Under the pieces are notes generated by a model. That model ran no database searches. It saw only the letters and a program-made list of their open reading frames with translations, and was not told where the DNA came from. Below, one piece after another: positions 1 through 8,562 of a stretch of DNA of 35,545 nt. The stretch's first letter is position 1. Each line of letters starts with the position of its first letter. The translations under genes and the position numbers were made by a program. Source of the DNA: Saprospiraceae bacterium (GTDB lineage Bacteria > Bacteroidota > Bacteroidia > Chitinophagales > Saprospiraceae); NCBI GenBank assembly GCA_013214355.1, contig JABSSL010000058.1:1-35545 (forward strand). The letters are read 5' to 3'.

Positions 1-23
1 AAAAAAATAATACAACACTCACC

Positions 24-47
24 CGCTCAGTACTCACACCCTGAGCG
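24..47 (+). other. Short inverted repeat in the leader of the cytochrome-type gene
   Basis: CGCTCAG (24-30) and CTGAGCG (41-47) are perfect 7-bp arms around a 10-nt loop, 24 nt before the ATG at 71. No T-run follows on the plus strand. On the minus strand the hairpin is followed a few bases later by a T-rich stretch. It may be an operator or leader hairpin; the function is unknown. Confidence 0.3.
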
Positions 48-70
48 AAACTAACTTAAATATTCCTAGA

Positions 71-3000
71 ATGATGAAAAAAGGCATTTGGAAATTAGGT
101 ATTCTACTGCTGGCCGCTATTCTGCTCCACAATTGTCAAAGAGCACTACCCGAAGAGGTAGCAGCTGCCTACGAGGACCTGCCAGCAAAAGTTGATTTCA
201 ATTTCCACATTCGGCCTTTGCTGAGCGATCGATGTTTTAGCTGTCATGGGCCGGATGAAGGTTCTCGGGAGGCGGGCCTACGCTTAGATCTGGAGGACGA
301 AGCCTTTACCTCCTTACAAGAATCCAAAGGGCAGGCTTTCGTGAAAGGACAGCTGGCAAAGAGTGTGGCCTGGCAACGCATCATTGCTGAAGATCTCGCC
401 CTGCAAATGCCTCCCCCTGAATCCCACCTTAGTCTTTCCCCCTATGAAAAAGCCCTGATTGCCAGGTGGATTGAGCAAGGGGCCAACTGGAAGACACACT
501 GGGCCTTCATTCCTCCCGAAAAGCCAGAAGTACCCAAGATTAAAGACAATAAAGGGACGAACGAAATTGACCATTTTATTCGAGCCAAGCTGAAGGAGCT
601 AGGGCTACAGTCATCCCCAGAGGCGGATAGAGAGCGACTTATCAGACGGGTGACGATGGACTTGACTGGCCTCCCTCCCACCATCGCAGAACTAGATGCT
701 TTTCTAGCGGATGACACCCCTGATGCCTACGAAAAACTCGTCGATCGCTTGCTTCAGACCGAGACCTATGCCGAACGAATGGCCATGGAATGGTTGGATG
801 TGGCTCGCTATGCAGATTCGCATGGCTTGCACGCGGACGGTTTGCGTGAAAACTGGCCATGGCGTGATTGGGTTATCCGTGCCTTTCAGGCGAACCTCTC
901 GTACGATGACTTTGTCACTTGGCAATTGGCAGGCGATTTACTGCCCAAGGCGAGGCGAGAACAAAAATTAGCCACCGCTTTTCACCGCAATCACACGACC
1001 AATTCAGAATCGGGTATTGTGAGTGAAGAGTTTCGGTTGAATTACGTAGCCGACCGTACCAATACTACGGCCACGGCTTTCATGGGCTTGACGATGGAGT
1101 GCGCCACTTGTCATGATCATAAGTTCGATCCCATCTCGCAAAAGGAGTATTACCAGATGAGTGCCTTTTTCAATAACGTTCCCGAATTGGGCATGATCGG
1201 AAATGACAAAAACTTCGGCCCGCTCTTACTCTTACCCGATCCCGAGACAGAAAGAAGAATTGATAGTCTCGAGGGAGAAATGCAAGTGCTTGATGAACAG
1301 ATCGAGGGAAGGTTAGCTGACTTAGAAGCCATCAAGAAATACATCAAAACGATAGATGCCGCAAGCATTGCTCCTCCCCAAGCTGATCGTTATTTCCCCT
1401 TTGAATCTATTACCCAAAAAAAGGATGAACGGGGAAGAACACAGCAGATCTTGGATCTAGATCCGACTACCATAGTGACCAATGGGGCAGAATTGGTAGC
1501 AGGAAAAAAAGGGAAAGCCATTCGAATCGATCGGGACAATGAACAGATACACTTGGGAAAGGTCAACAACTTCGACCTAGATGAGCCCTTCTCCGCTGGT
1601 ACCTGGGTCAAAGTCGAAGAGCAAGGTACCTTCCAAACCCTGATGGGAAATATTGGAGACAAGAACACAGGTTGGCGAGGATGGGTATTTTATTTGGATA
1701 GTCTGAATCGACCGGCCATGAAAATCGTGCATTCGCTTTCTCACAATTATCTACACGTTACGACGACTGCGCAAGTTCCTATCGAAGAATGGACCAGTCT
1801 ATATTTCACTTATGATGGCTCTGCCAAAGCCAAGGGAATCCAGCTTTTTGTAAATGGCGAGGAATTGGAAACCACCATACACAAAGACCAATTGTATAAG
1901 AACATCTTACCCGTCAGGACTAGAAGCTACCGCCCCGATCACAAGCGGAGAGTCAAAATGGGCATTGCGCACAACTATCTTTTCACAGATACAGATAATG
2001 GCGTTCTGGTGGGATCTCTAGACGAAGTAAAAGTTTTTCATCGATATCTAACTGCGCTAGAGGTGGCAGCCATCTATCGGGAGGATACCAAAGTCCCAAA
2101 TCTTGAAATCGCTCCTGGAGACCAAGCCCTTTCCCATCACTATTTTCATCGAATCGATCCCGAATTTCAACAGCTCAACACGCAACTTAGAGCCCTTCGT
2201 TCCAAGAGATTCGATCTCATTGATCCAGTACAAGAGGTAATGGTGATGGAAGAGATGTCCCCTCCAAGAACAACACACATTCTAAACCGGGGTTTGTACA
2301 CCGATCTGGGAGAGGTGGTCTACCCTGCCACGCCTTCGGCCCTACCGGCATTTCCAGAGGAATTCCCCAAGAACAGATTAGGATTAGCACAGTGGCTCTT
2401 CAGCGATACGCATCCACTAACAGCAAGAGTAGCCGTGAATCGATATTGGCAGATGTTGTTTGGAAAGGGCATTGTGGATACACCCCATGATTTCGGGATA
2501 CAAGGAGCCCTACCCACTCACCCTGAACTCCTAGATTGGTTAGCTGTGGCATTTCGTGAAAGTGGATGGGATATCCGATTTTTACTAAAAAAGATGGTCA
2601 CTTCTGCTACCTATAAACAATCTGCCGTAGCCACGGAGGTGCATTTGGCCAAAGATGCCAAAAACACCTATTTCGCCCGAGGTAGCAGCTATCGACTACC
2701 AGCTGAAATGATCCGGGACAATGCTTTAGCGGCCAGTGGGCTCTTGAACCGGACCGTTGGTGGAGAAAGCGTCAAGCCTTACCAACCCAAAGGCCTATGG
2801 AGAGATAAAAATGAATTCTCTGGCTATTTGGCCTACTACGTGCCTGATTCTGGAGACAGTTTGTATAGAAGAAGTATGTACACTTTTATTCGCCGGACCT
2901 CCCCACACCCCGCCATGACGGCTTTTGATGCACCTGATCGATCCATCTGTACGGTCAAACGAGAGAAGACTAACACCCCTTTACAAGCGCTGGTCTTACT

Positions 3001-3322
3001 CAATGATCCTCAGTTTGTAGAAGCAGCCCGGGTACTAGCCGAACGGATGCAAAGGGAAGGAGGGGAAGCAATCGATGATCAGCTCCGGTACGCCTTCCGC
3101 TTATTATGCAGCCGCAGACCGACAGTTAAAGAAATGAAATTAATGAACCAGCAATATCAATTGGCGATCAACAAGTACCAAAATCAACCGGAGGCAGCCG
3201 ATGCCCTATTGGCCATTGGTGAACATCCATTTGACGAAAGTCTTGATAGAACCAGGACGGCAGCATTGGCCATTGTTGCGAATAGTATGATGAATTTTGA
3301 TGAGGCTTATATGAAGCGGTAA
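71..3322 (+). CDS. PSD1/Planctomycete cytochrome C domain protein with LamG insert
   Basis: A 1083-residue exported protein. An N-terminal hydrophobic segment (5-20) ends at Cys22 in the context LLHNC, a weak lipobox, so it is probably a lipoprotein. Residues 42-100 form a PSCyt1 domain with a haem-type motif C55-x-x-C58-H59. Residues about 160-370 match DUF1549 (PSCyt2), with a second motif C344-A-T-C347-H348. Residues about 440-680 look like a LamG/concanavalin-like carbohydrate-binding module, and about 760-1060 match DUF1553. Families of this architecture are abundant in Planctomycetes and marine Bacteroidota beside sulfatases and glycosidases. Their reaction is not established, but periplasmic redox chemistry on carbohydrates is usually assumed. 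The usual DUF1501 partner is not downstream; an unrelated ATPase gene is there instead. The last 24 codons, including the stop, are repeated at 5058-5129. Either of the two leading ATGs could be the start. Confidence 0.9.
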   Translation: MMKKGIWKLGILLLAAILLHNCQRALPEEVAAAYEDLPAKVDFNFHIRPLLSDRCFSCHGPDEGSREAGLRLDLEDEAFTSLQESKGQAFVKGQLAKSVAWQRIIAEDLALQMPPPESHLSLSPYEKALIARWIEQGANWKTHWAFIPPEKPEVPKIKDNKGTNEIDHFIRAKLKELGLQSSPEADRERLIRRVTMDLTGLPPTIAELDAFLADDTPDAYEKLVDRLLQTETYAERMAMEWLDVARYADSHGLHADGLRENWPWRDWVIRAFQANLSYDDFVTWQLAGDLLPKARREQKLATAFHRNHTTNSESGIVSEEFRLNYVADRTNTTATAFMGLTMECATCHDHKFDPISQKEYYQMSAFFNNVPELGMIGNDKNFGPLLLLPDPETERRIDSLEGEMQVLDEQIEGRLADLEAIKKYIKTIDAASIAPPQADRYFPFESITQKKDERGRTQQILDLDPTTIVTNGAELVAGKKGKAIRIDRDNEQIHLGKVNNFDLDEPFSAGTWVKVEEQGTFQTLMGNIGDKNTGWRGWVFYLDSLNRPAMKIVHSLSHNYLHVTTTAQVPIEEWTSLYFTYDGSAKAKGIQLFVNGEELETTIHKDQLYKNILPVRTRSYRPDHKRRVKMGIAHNYLFTDTDNGVLVGSLDEVKVFHRYLTALEVAAIYREDTKVPNLEIAPGDQALSHHYFHRIDPEFQQLNTQLRALRSKRFDLIDPVQEVMVMEEMSPPRTTHILNRGLYTDLGEVVYPATPSALPAFPEEFPKNRLGLAQWLFSDTHPLTARVAVNRYWQMLFGKGIVDTPHDFGIQGALPTHPELLDWLAVAFRESGWDIRFLLKKMVTSATYKQSAVATEVHLAKDAKNTYFARGSSYRLPAEMIRDNALAASGLLNRTVGGESVKPYQPKGLWRDKNEFSGYLAYYVPDSGDSLYRRSMYTFIRRTSPHPAMTAFDAPDRSICTVKREKTNTPLQALVLLNDPQFVEAARVLAERMQREGGEAIDDQLRYAFRLLCSRRPTVKEMKLMNQQYQLAINKYQNQPEAADALLAIGEHPFDESLDRTRTAALAIVANSMMNFDEAYMKR

Positions 3323-3362
3323 GCTAATTGAAGCAAAAGCATTGAAGATACCATTCCTTCAA

Positions 3363-4805
3363 TCATACCTCCCTAAATAAATCATCCAAAGTCAATGACC
3401 GAGCAACAATTCCACTACTATATTGATTCTCTGTTAAACCAAAAGTCGTAATGAAAACTAAGAATAGCTGTTTTCTGGTTTTAGTAGTGGCTCTAAAGAT
3501 GCTTACCTTGTCGCTTAAATTTTCAAAATAGGCCTTTGAAATACTAAAGAGTTGATTGCTAAATTTAATCTCAAATAGATTTATAACTTGATCATTCCGA
3601 TCCAATAGCAGATCAATTTGAGTGCCTTTCTCCGTTTTAGTACCTTTCTTAAAAAAAGAAGCAGAAGTGCTTTGAATGCCTTCAATTCCCAACGCTTTCT
3701 TTATTTGTGGTAAGTGTTTGAGACAAATACTTTCGTAAGCATAACCACTCCATGCCTTGATGGCAGGCGTCTGTCCCAATAAATTCCAAGTATCTCCCCC
3801 TTCAAATTCATTAGATTCAATGAACTGAAGATAGAATAGCGAGTATTCATCAATTAACCGGTATAACTTCTCCTTCTTTTTCCTTTTGTAAGGACGATAG
3901 ACTGCAATAAAGCCAGATTGCTCTAGTTCTTGCAGCACTCGTTGAATACTTCCTCCTTCTGGTACATTGGTTGCTTCAACAATCTGTTGTCTGGTCAAGC
4001 CTTGCTTCTTCTTTGCTAGTGCTCGGATAATTGCAATATGTCGATCTGCATTGGCGAAAAGAGAAGGATAGAGGTTCAGAAATTCATCCCTTAATAATCC
4101 TCCCTTCGAAAAACAAATTCGATTGATATTTTCAGTGGCACTTTTCCCTTTGGAAATCTCTTTAAGATAATGAGGAATACCACCCATTGCCATATACAAT
4201 TGCACGATTTGATATTTCTCAAAATGCAAATTGCGACTCTTTAGGTACAGCTCCGTTTCTGATAAATCAAATGGTTCAAGGAAGATCCGCTGAGTGATTC
4301 TATTGTATAACCCACCTCGATGATGCACTACTTTTTGAATCATCCAAGAGGCAGCAGACCCACAAATAACAACAACAATATTTTGTCGAACTGCCCAGTT
4401 ATTCCAAAAGAAACTGAAACTTCGCAAAAAGCCGGATCGAGGAGTTGCCAACCATGGTAGTTCATCAAAGAAGACAACTATTTTTTCTTTAGATTTGACT
4501 GTTTTCTCCTTCAGATAGGTAATCAACATCTGAAATGCCTCTTGCCAAGAATCTGGTGTTTTATAGGCTATTGTAGAATTGGCATATTCATTTAATAGGT
4601 AGGCGAAATTACCCAGTTGCTCCTTCAAAGGGGTGTTCTGTGTTCCTGAGATTGAAAAAGCAATATGCTTTTCATAAATTTGATTGATAAGAAAAGTTTT
4701 GCCGACCCTACGCCGACCAATAACGGAAACCATTTCTGCGGTAGTACTTTTTAAGGCATTCTCAAGCACGGCTATCTCTTCTTTTCGGCCAATCAACTGT
4801 TCCAT
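3363..4805 (-). CDS. AAA/STAND-like ATPase with winged helix and DUF234 nuclease-like domain
   Basis: A 480-residue protein of the archaeal-type ATP-binding family found in archaea and Bacteroidota. Residues about 1-230 form a P-loop domain with Walker A GRRRVGKT (30-37) and Walker B VVFFDELPW (D114, E115). A winged-helix region (KKKQGLTRQQIVEAT...) follows. The C-terminal DUF234 region has the residues of a PD-(D/E)xK fold: E in GYAYE, D in QIDLLLD, and E/K in LFEIKFS. Family function is unknown; a defence or mobile-element role is often suspected, which is inference. I start at the ATG at 4805, although a GTG lies directly before it. The gene is visibly more A+T rich than its neighbours and lies between two copies of a 72-bp repeat, so acquisition is likely. 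A 15-bp dyad sits 8 nt upstream of the start. Confidence 0.88.
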   Translation of the reverse strand: MEQLIGRKEEIAVLENALKSTTAEMVSVIGRRRVGKTFLINQIYEKHIAFSISGTQNTPLKEQLGNFAYLLNEYANSTIAYKTPDSWQEAFQMLITYLKEKTVKSKEKIVVFFDELPWLATPRSGFLRSFSFFWNNWAVRQNIVVVICGSAASWMIQKVVHHRGGLYNRITQRIFLEPFDLSETELYLKSRNLHFEKYQIVQLYMAMGGIPHYLKEISKGKSATENINRICFSKGGLLRDEFLNLYPSLFANADRHIAIIRALAKKKQGLTRQQIVEATNVPEGGSIQRVLQELEQSGFIAVYRPYKRKKKEKLYRLIDEYSLFYLQFIESNEFEGGDTWNLLGQTPAIKAWSGYAYESICLKHLPQIKKALGIEGIQSTSASFFKKGTKTEKGTQIDLLLDRNDQVINLFEIKFSNQLFSISKAYFENLSDKVSIFRATTKTRKQLFLVFITTFGLTENQYSSGIVARSLTLDDLFREV

Positions 4806-4812
4806 CACACTT

Positions 4813-4880
4813 TATATTTGGAGAAATCAACACAAAAAACACACATTTCTCCAAATATAGGAATATAAAAATGGAGAAAT
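4813..4880 (-). promoter_or_regulatory. 15-bp perfect dyad plus third half-site upstream of the ATPase gene
   Basis: TATATTTGGAGAAAT (4813-4827) and ATTTCTCCAAATATA (4845-4859) are perfect 15-bp inverted arms separated by 17 nt. The core TGGAGAAAT recurs in direct orientation at 4872-4880, exactly 53 bp from its first copy, or about five helical turns. The dyad begins 8 nt from the ATPase start codon, so it would lie in the promoter or leader. It may be an autoregulatory binding site for the winged-helix ATPase, or an RNA hairpin; this is inference. Confidence 0.6.
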
Positions 4881-5057
4881 GTTATGCCTTTGTAGTTTTT
4901 CAAAACATTAGCACCTTGATTTTCTGATATCAGACGAATTCATTACAAACCTAACAAGAGAAATCTGAGGCAAGAGAGAAGAAGTATGAGGACATACCGT
5001 CAGCGTAAAGTCAATACAACTCCTTTGACTTCACTTCTTACAACGAAGCAATATGAA

Positions 5058-5129
5058 ACCAGGACGGCAGCATTGACCATTGTTGCGAATAGTATGATGA
5101 ATTTTGATGAGGCTTACATGAAACGTTAA
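5058..5129 (+). pseudogene. Duplicated 3' end (24 codons) of the PSD1/cytochrome gene
   Basis: These 72 nt match 3251-3322 at 68 positions and encode TRTAALTIVANSMMNFDEAY followed by MKR and a stop. Three of the four differences are silent third-position changes, and one changes Ala to Thr. Homology starts abruptly and stops exactly at the stop codon. No start codon or larger homologous stretch lies upstream, so it is not an intact gene. It is either the tail of a deleted tandem paralogue or one side of a duplication made when the ATPase segment entered. The rest of the 4881-5270 interval holds no recognisable gene. Confidence 0.85.
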
Positions 5130-5164
5130 TACCTGGAAAGGGCTACTAAAACCATTGGCTCAAA

Positions 5165-5220
5165 GGCAAACATCCGAAGTTCCGCTAGGAAATAGCTAGG
5201 CTAACTTCGGATGTGTTGCC
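5165..5220 (-). terminator. Hairpin downstream of the M56-ankyrin gene
   Basis: ACATCCGAAGTT (5170-5181) pairs perfectly with AACTTCGGATGT (5203-5214). GGCAA/TTGCC extends the stem across a one-base bulge. The loop is 21 nt. Read on the minus strand it lies about 50 nt past the stop of the M56-ankyrin gene, followed by a weak T-rich tail, so it is a probable terminator. Confidence 0.6.
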
Positions 5221-5270
5221 AATGATCTTCACACAAACTTAGTTTTACAAAAGACGGCAGTTTTTCAGCT

Positions 5271-7868
5271 TTACTCTCGAGCCCCTTTTGATTTAAGAAA
5301 CTCGACCACTCGCCATTTACTGTTCCGATAAGCTGCGGCTAAAGGTGTACCTTCCCCGGTACTAGATAAATTCAAGTCCGCTCCTTTTGATACCAATAAC
5401 TCTACCGTAGCTAAATGCCCGTTTCTGGAAGCTGCATTCAATGCAGATCCATGTCTGGCATTTTGGGCATTGATATCTGCTCCTTTAGCCAATAGCACTT
5501 CCACCGTCTTATTTTGTCCATTCCGGGCCGCAGCATTCAGGGCAAAACCTTGTCCTGCATTTTGGGCATTGATATTTGCTCCTTTCGAGAGTAGTAATTC
5601 CACGATTTCATATTGACCATTGCGGGCAGCAGCAATCAAGGCATTACCTTGTTCATCATTTTGAAGGTGAATATCGGCTCCTTTGGACAAGAGGAATTCT
5701 ACCGTTTCGGCCTGGCCATTCCTAGCCGCGGCAATTAGCGCCGTGACGCCCAATCCACTTTGTATATCTCTATTCCCCAACCCTAGCATCATTTCCGCGC
5801 CAGTGTACACTTCTAATTTAGCAGCAGTATTCACCATTCTACCCTTTTGATTGGTTGGTAGGTCTATACTTGCCCCTTTCGCTATTAACAGATCTACGGT
5901 TTCCATATGCCCGTGCCAAGCAGCAGTAGTCAAGGCTGTCCCCCATTCTCCTCCTTGTTGATCAATGTTCGCCCCTTTGGACAACAGAAAGGCTGCTGTT
6001 TCAGCGTGACCAAACCAAGCCGCTCCAATCAAGGCTGTCCCATCTCGGGTTTGCCGATTTATAGCTGCCCCCTTGGATAGTAGTAATTCCACCGTTTCCG
6101 TATGACCATACATAGCAGCCGCGTAAAGTGCGGATCTCATATCCCCTTGTGACTCAATCTCTGCCCCCTTTTCTAATAGTAAGGAAATGGTTTGATTATC
6201 ACCTCTTAAACCAGCACGCGTAAGCGCTGGTACCTGTTTAGGATCTGATGCATTAATCAGCGCACCACGATCTATCAAAAAGGCTAGCAGTTCTCTGTGT
6301 CCGTTTTTAGCAGCACTATTTAAGGGTGTACCTTCTCGGTAGATATAGGCATTTATATTCGCTCCCTGTTCAAGTAAGTAGGTTGCTATTTCTAGGTGTC
6401 CTCCTTTTGCCGCACAGTGCAAAGGGGAACCGTGATTGTCACTGATGGCATTAACATCCGCACCATTTTCCACTAGGAATTTTACAAAATCGAGATGCCC
6501 GGCTTTTGCTGCAGCCATTAATGGAGATTGGACATACACATCGTAAAAGTCAATTTTCGAACCAGCATCCAGTAGCAATTTTGCGATTTCTAGATTTCCA
6601 ACTTTAGCCGCAGCGGAAAGGGGGGTATGAGCTACTTCAACATAATGACGAGGACTGAATTCCTTTTCATTTACCTTTGGTGCAATACAGTTAGGATCTA
6701 TCGTTTTTAATAATGATTTGATCTCGGCTATAGCTTGTTCTAGGATCAAATCCGAGAGCTTTTCACAAGCCTTAGTTGGCTTTGTTTTCTCCCGTTCTTG
6801 CGTGTGACTAGGGGTTGTTGTCAGTAGGGCATTCTGAGCGTTTGCATCATGAGGTTGGTTTAAAAGCAGTAATAAGATAAAGATAGTCGGTGCGACAAAA
6901 GCATATTTCCAGTAACTGTTGGGGTTTGATTTTTTGGTATTCATTTTTAATATCCTTTGTTTAATAAGAGATTGGTTGTAATTCGTAGTAATAGCAAGCG
7001 GATAGGTATAGGTAGCTATTTTCAAGAGATTCATTTGGTAGTTTTCCTTGGATTCCTCCTCCCCTTGTAGCATCAGATGGTCCGTCTGGTACTCTATATT
7101 TCTTTCTACATCTTTGCGCAAAAGCCAAATGAAGGGATTAAACCATAGTACGATTGCTGCCAGTTCAGATAATAACAGGTCAAGGGTATGCCATTGTGCT
7201 ACATGAATTTTTTCATGTGCGATGATCTGTTCATAGGTATCCAGTTCATAGCCTGCTGGATTGATGAAGATGTATTTGAAAAAAGAACAAGGCTCTGTCT
7301 TTTCACTTCTATTTACAATGACACAGTCTATATCCTCAATCTGGTCTTCAGTCCGGTATATTTTCCACAGGATTAGTCCAAGTTGCAGGAGAAGGTTAGC
7401 GGAAAACACAATGACACCAAAGATGTATAAGCAGATCAACCAGAAGGAAATACCCTTACTTCTCGGAAGTCGATTAGGACCTACCTGTGCTGGTTCGGAC
7501 GTCTCCTTGCTGAGGGAGTTTTTTGTAGAGGCCGGCTGTGATTTGCTCGTAGAAGTCTTTTTTTCAGCAGCTTGACTCAATGCCTGAGTCGACTTGATCG
7601 GAGCGTGCCCGAAGTCTCCTCCAGAAAGCATGGCTTCCTTGTCTAAAACAGGTTCTTGGACCTGATAATTTTCCAGCAAAGTAGAGAGCATACCTTGGTG
7701 CTCAACCAAGGTTGGCAAAGCCATAAAGGGAAGCACCAAAGCCAAAACGAGACAGCTTAGTAGATAAATTCGGTTCGCCACAAAGAAGCTCTCCTTTTCC
7801 AAAAAAAGCCGATAAAAGGCTAAGAATACGACAATAACAAGTGAAGCCTTAACAAGTAACGCTATCAT
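5271..7868 (-). CDS. BlaR1-like M56 membrane metallopeptidase fused to about 14 ankyrin repeats
   Basis: An 865-residue integral membrane protein. Hydrophobic segments lie at about 2-20, 33-52, 140-168 and 322-337. Between the third and fourth is the M56 zinc protease motif HEKIH (218-222), with a downstream glutamate in NIEYQTDH as likely third ligand. In BlaR1/MecR1 this site faces the cytoplasm and triggers cleavage of the BlaI repressor. The last membrane segment ends in ANAQ. From residue 414 to the end there are about 14 ankyrin repeats (TALIAAARNGQ.ETVEFLLSKGAD type), and repeat 9 is degenerate. By topology the repeats would be periplasmic, where BlaR1 has its sensor domain. Repeats 10-13 are nearly identical, suggesting recent expansion. 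An in-frame TTG at 7898 could extend the protein by 10 residues, but the ATG at 7868 starts directly before the first membrane helix. The BlaI-type gene lies 62 nt upstream in the same direction, probably as an operon. Confidence 0.88.
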   Translation of the reverse strand: MIALLVKASLVIVVFLAFYRLFLEKESFFVANRIYLLSCLVLALVLPFMALPTLVEHQGMLSTLLENYQVQEPVLDKEAMLSGGDFGHAPIKSTQALSQAAEKKTSTSKSQPASTKNSLSKETSEPAQVGPNRLPRSKGISFWLICLYIFGVIVFSANLLLQLGLILWKIYRTEDQIEDIDCVIVNRSEKTEPCSFFKYIFINPAGYELDTYEQIIAHEKIHVAQWHTLDLLLSELAAIVLWFNPFIWLLRKDVERNIEYQTDHLMLQGEEESKENYQMNLLKIATYTYPLAITTNYNQSLIKQRILKMNTKKSNPNSYWKYAFVAPTIFILLLLLNQPHDANAQNALLTTTPSHTQEREKTKPTKACEKLSDLILEQAIAEIKSLLKTIDPNCIAPKVNEKEFSPRHYVEVAHTPLSAAAKVGNLEIAKLLLDAGSKIDFYDVYVQSPLMAAAKAGHLDFVKFLVENGADVNAISDNHGSPLHCAAKGGHLEIATYLLEQGANINAYIYREGTPLNSAAKNGHRELLAFLIDRGALINASDPKQVPALTRAGLRGDNQTISLLLEKGAEIESQGDMRSALYAAAMYGHTETVELLLSKGAAINRQTRDGTALIGAAWFGHAETAAFLLSKGANIDQQGGEWGTALTTAAWHGHMETVDLLIAKGASIDLPTNQKGRMVNTAAKLEVYTGAEMMLGLGNRDIQSGLGVTALIAAARNGQAETVEFLLSKGADIHLQNDEQGNALIAAARNGQYEIVELLLSKGANINAQNAGQGFALNAAARNGQNKTVEVLLAKGADINAQNARHGSALNAASRNGHLATVELLVSKGADLNLSSTGEGTPLAAAYRNSKWRVVEFLKSKGARE

Positions 7869-7930
7869 AATTAAAGACTTTGTCGGGATGTCGATCAAGT
7901 GGTTTTACCTGCTGACCGATGATATTTCCA

Positions 7931-8290
7931 CTATCCCTTAGACTTAATAATTCGGATTAATTCTTCCTTCTCTGCTTCTGACAAATTCTCTTTTTTGGCG
8001 AAGTAAGCCATCATTTTTGGAAATGAATTATCAAAGAAGTTCTCCTTGATTTCTCCCAGGTGTTCCTCCCGGTATTCTTCAAAGTTTTGTGTGGGGCGAT
8101 ACTGATTAGTATTTCCAATTCGTTCGGCCTTCAACACGCCCTTTTTCTCCAAGATTTTCACCAAGGTAGCCACGGTGTTATAATGCGGTTTAGGTTCGGG
8201 AAATTCAGCCAATACATCCCTAATCACCGCTTTTCTAAGCCGCCAAATTATTCGCATAATCTGGTCTTCTCTTTTGGTCAATTCTTTCAT
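7931..8290 (-). CDS. BlaI/MecI/CopY-family transcriptional repressor
   Basis: A 119-residue protein with an N-terminal winged helix (MKELTKREDQIMRIIWRL, then HYNTVATLVKILEKKGVL as recognition region) and an acidic C-terminal dimerisation tail, the normal length for the family. BlaI proteins dimerise on TACTA/TAGTA-type operators and are inactivated by cleavage after the partner M56 sensor is stimulated. The partner is the next gene in the operon. Clustered half-sites at 8304-8370, just upstream of the ATG, suggest autorepression of the pair and perhaps control of the divergent subtilase. Confidence 0.93.
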   Translation of the reverse strand: MKELTKREDQIMRIIWRLRKAVIRDVLAEFPEPKPHYNTVATLVKILEKKGVLKAERIGNTNQYRPTQNFEEYREEHLGEIKENFFDNSFPKMMAYFAKKENLSEAEKEELIRIIKSKG

Positions 8291-8303
8291 CCTTGATTGC
8301 TTA

Positions 8304-8370
8304 TACTACAAGTATACTAATTTCTTAGTATTAATCCTAAAAAATTAGTAATTCAACTAAAAAAATAGTA
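8304..8370 (-). promoter_or_regulatory. Probable BlaI operator cluster with phased TACTA/TAGTA half-sites
   Basis: TACTA occurs at 8304 and 8315; TAGTA occurs at 8326, 8346 and 8366; ACTAA lies at 8356-8360. Start-to-start spacings are 11, 11, 20 and 20 bp, close to one or two helical turns. Within this, ATACTAA (8314-8320) and TTAGTAT (8325-8331) form a perfect 7-bp dyad, and TTAGT (8345-8349)/ACTAA (8356-8360) form a second. BlaI-family operators are built from TACA/TGTA- and TACTA/TAGTA-type half-sites. The cluster lies between the repressor gene and the divergent subtilase. Confidence 0.65.
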
Positions 8371-8562
8371 GGAAAAGTATTACTCCTAGACCTGAATAAA
8401 TGTGCTCTTACAGCGTTTAAAATCAAGTTTGGACAAGTGGCACAAAATGTTAAGAAAATCTTAAAAATGAGCTTTTTTAGGACTTCCCTAACAATTCTAT
8501 TGACAGTCTATTGTGAGTCCTTTCGAATACATCCGCATTTAAAACCCTTAAAATCACTTATC

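Noticed and set aside
8437-8562. 42-codon N-terminal extension of the subtilase frame
   Set aside because: The ATG at 8563 begins a textbook signal peptide, so the extension is chance open sequence in the promoter region.
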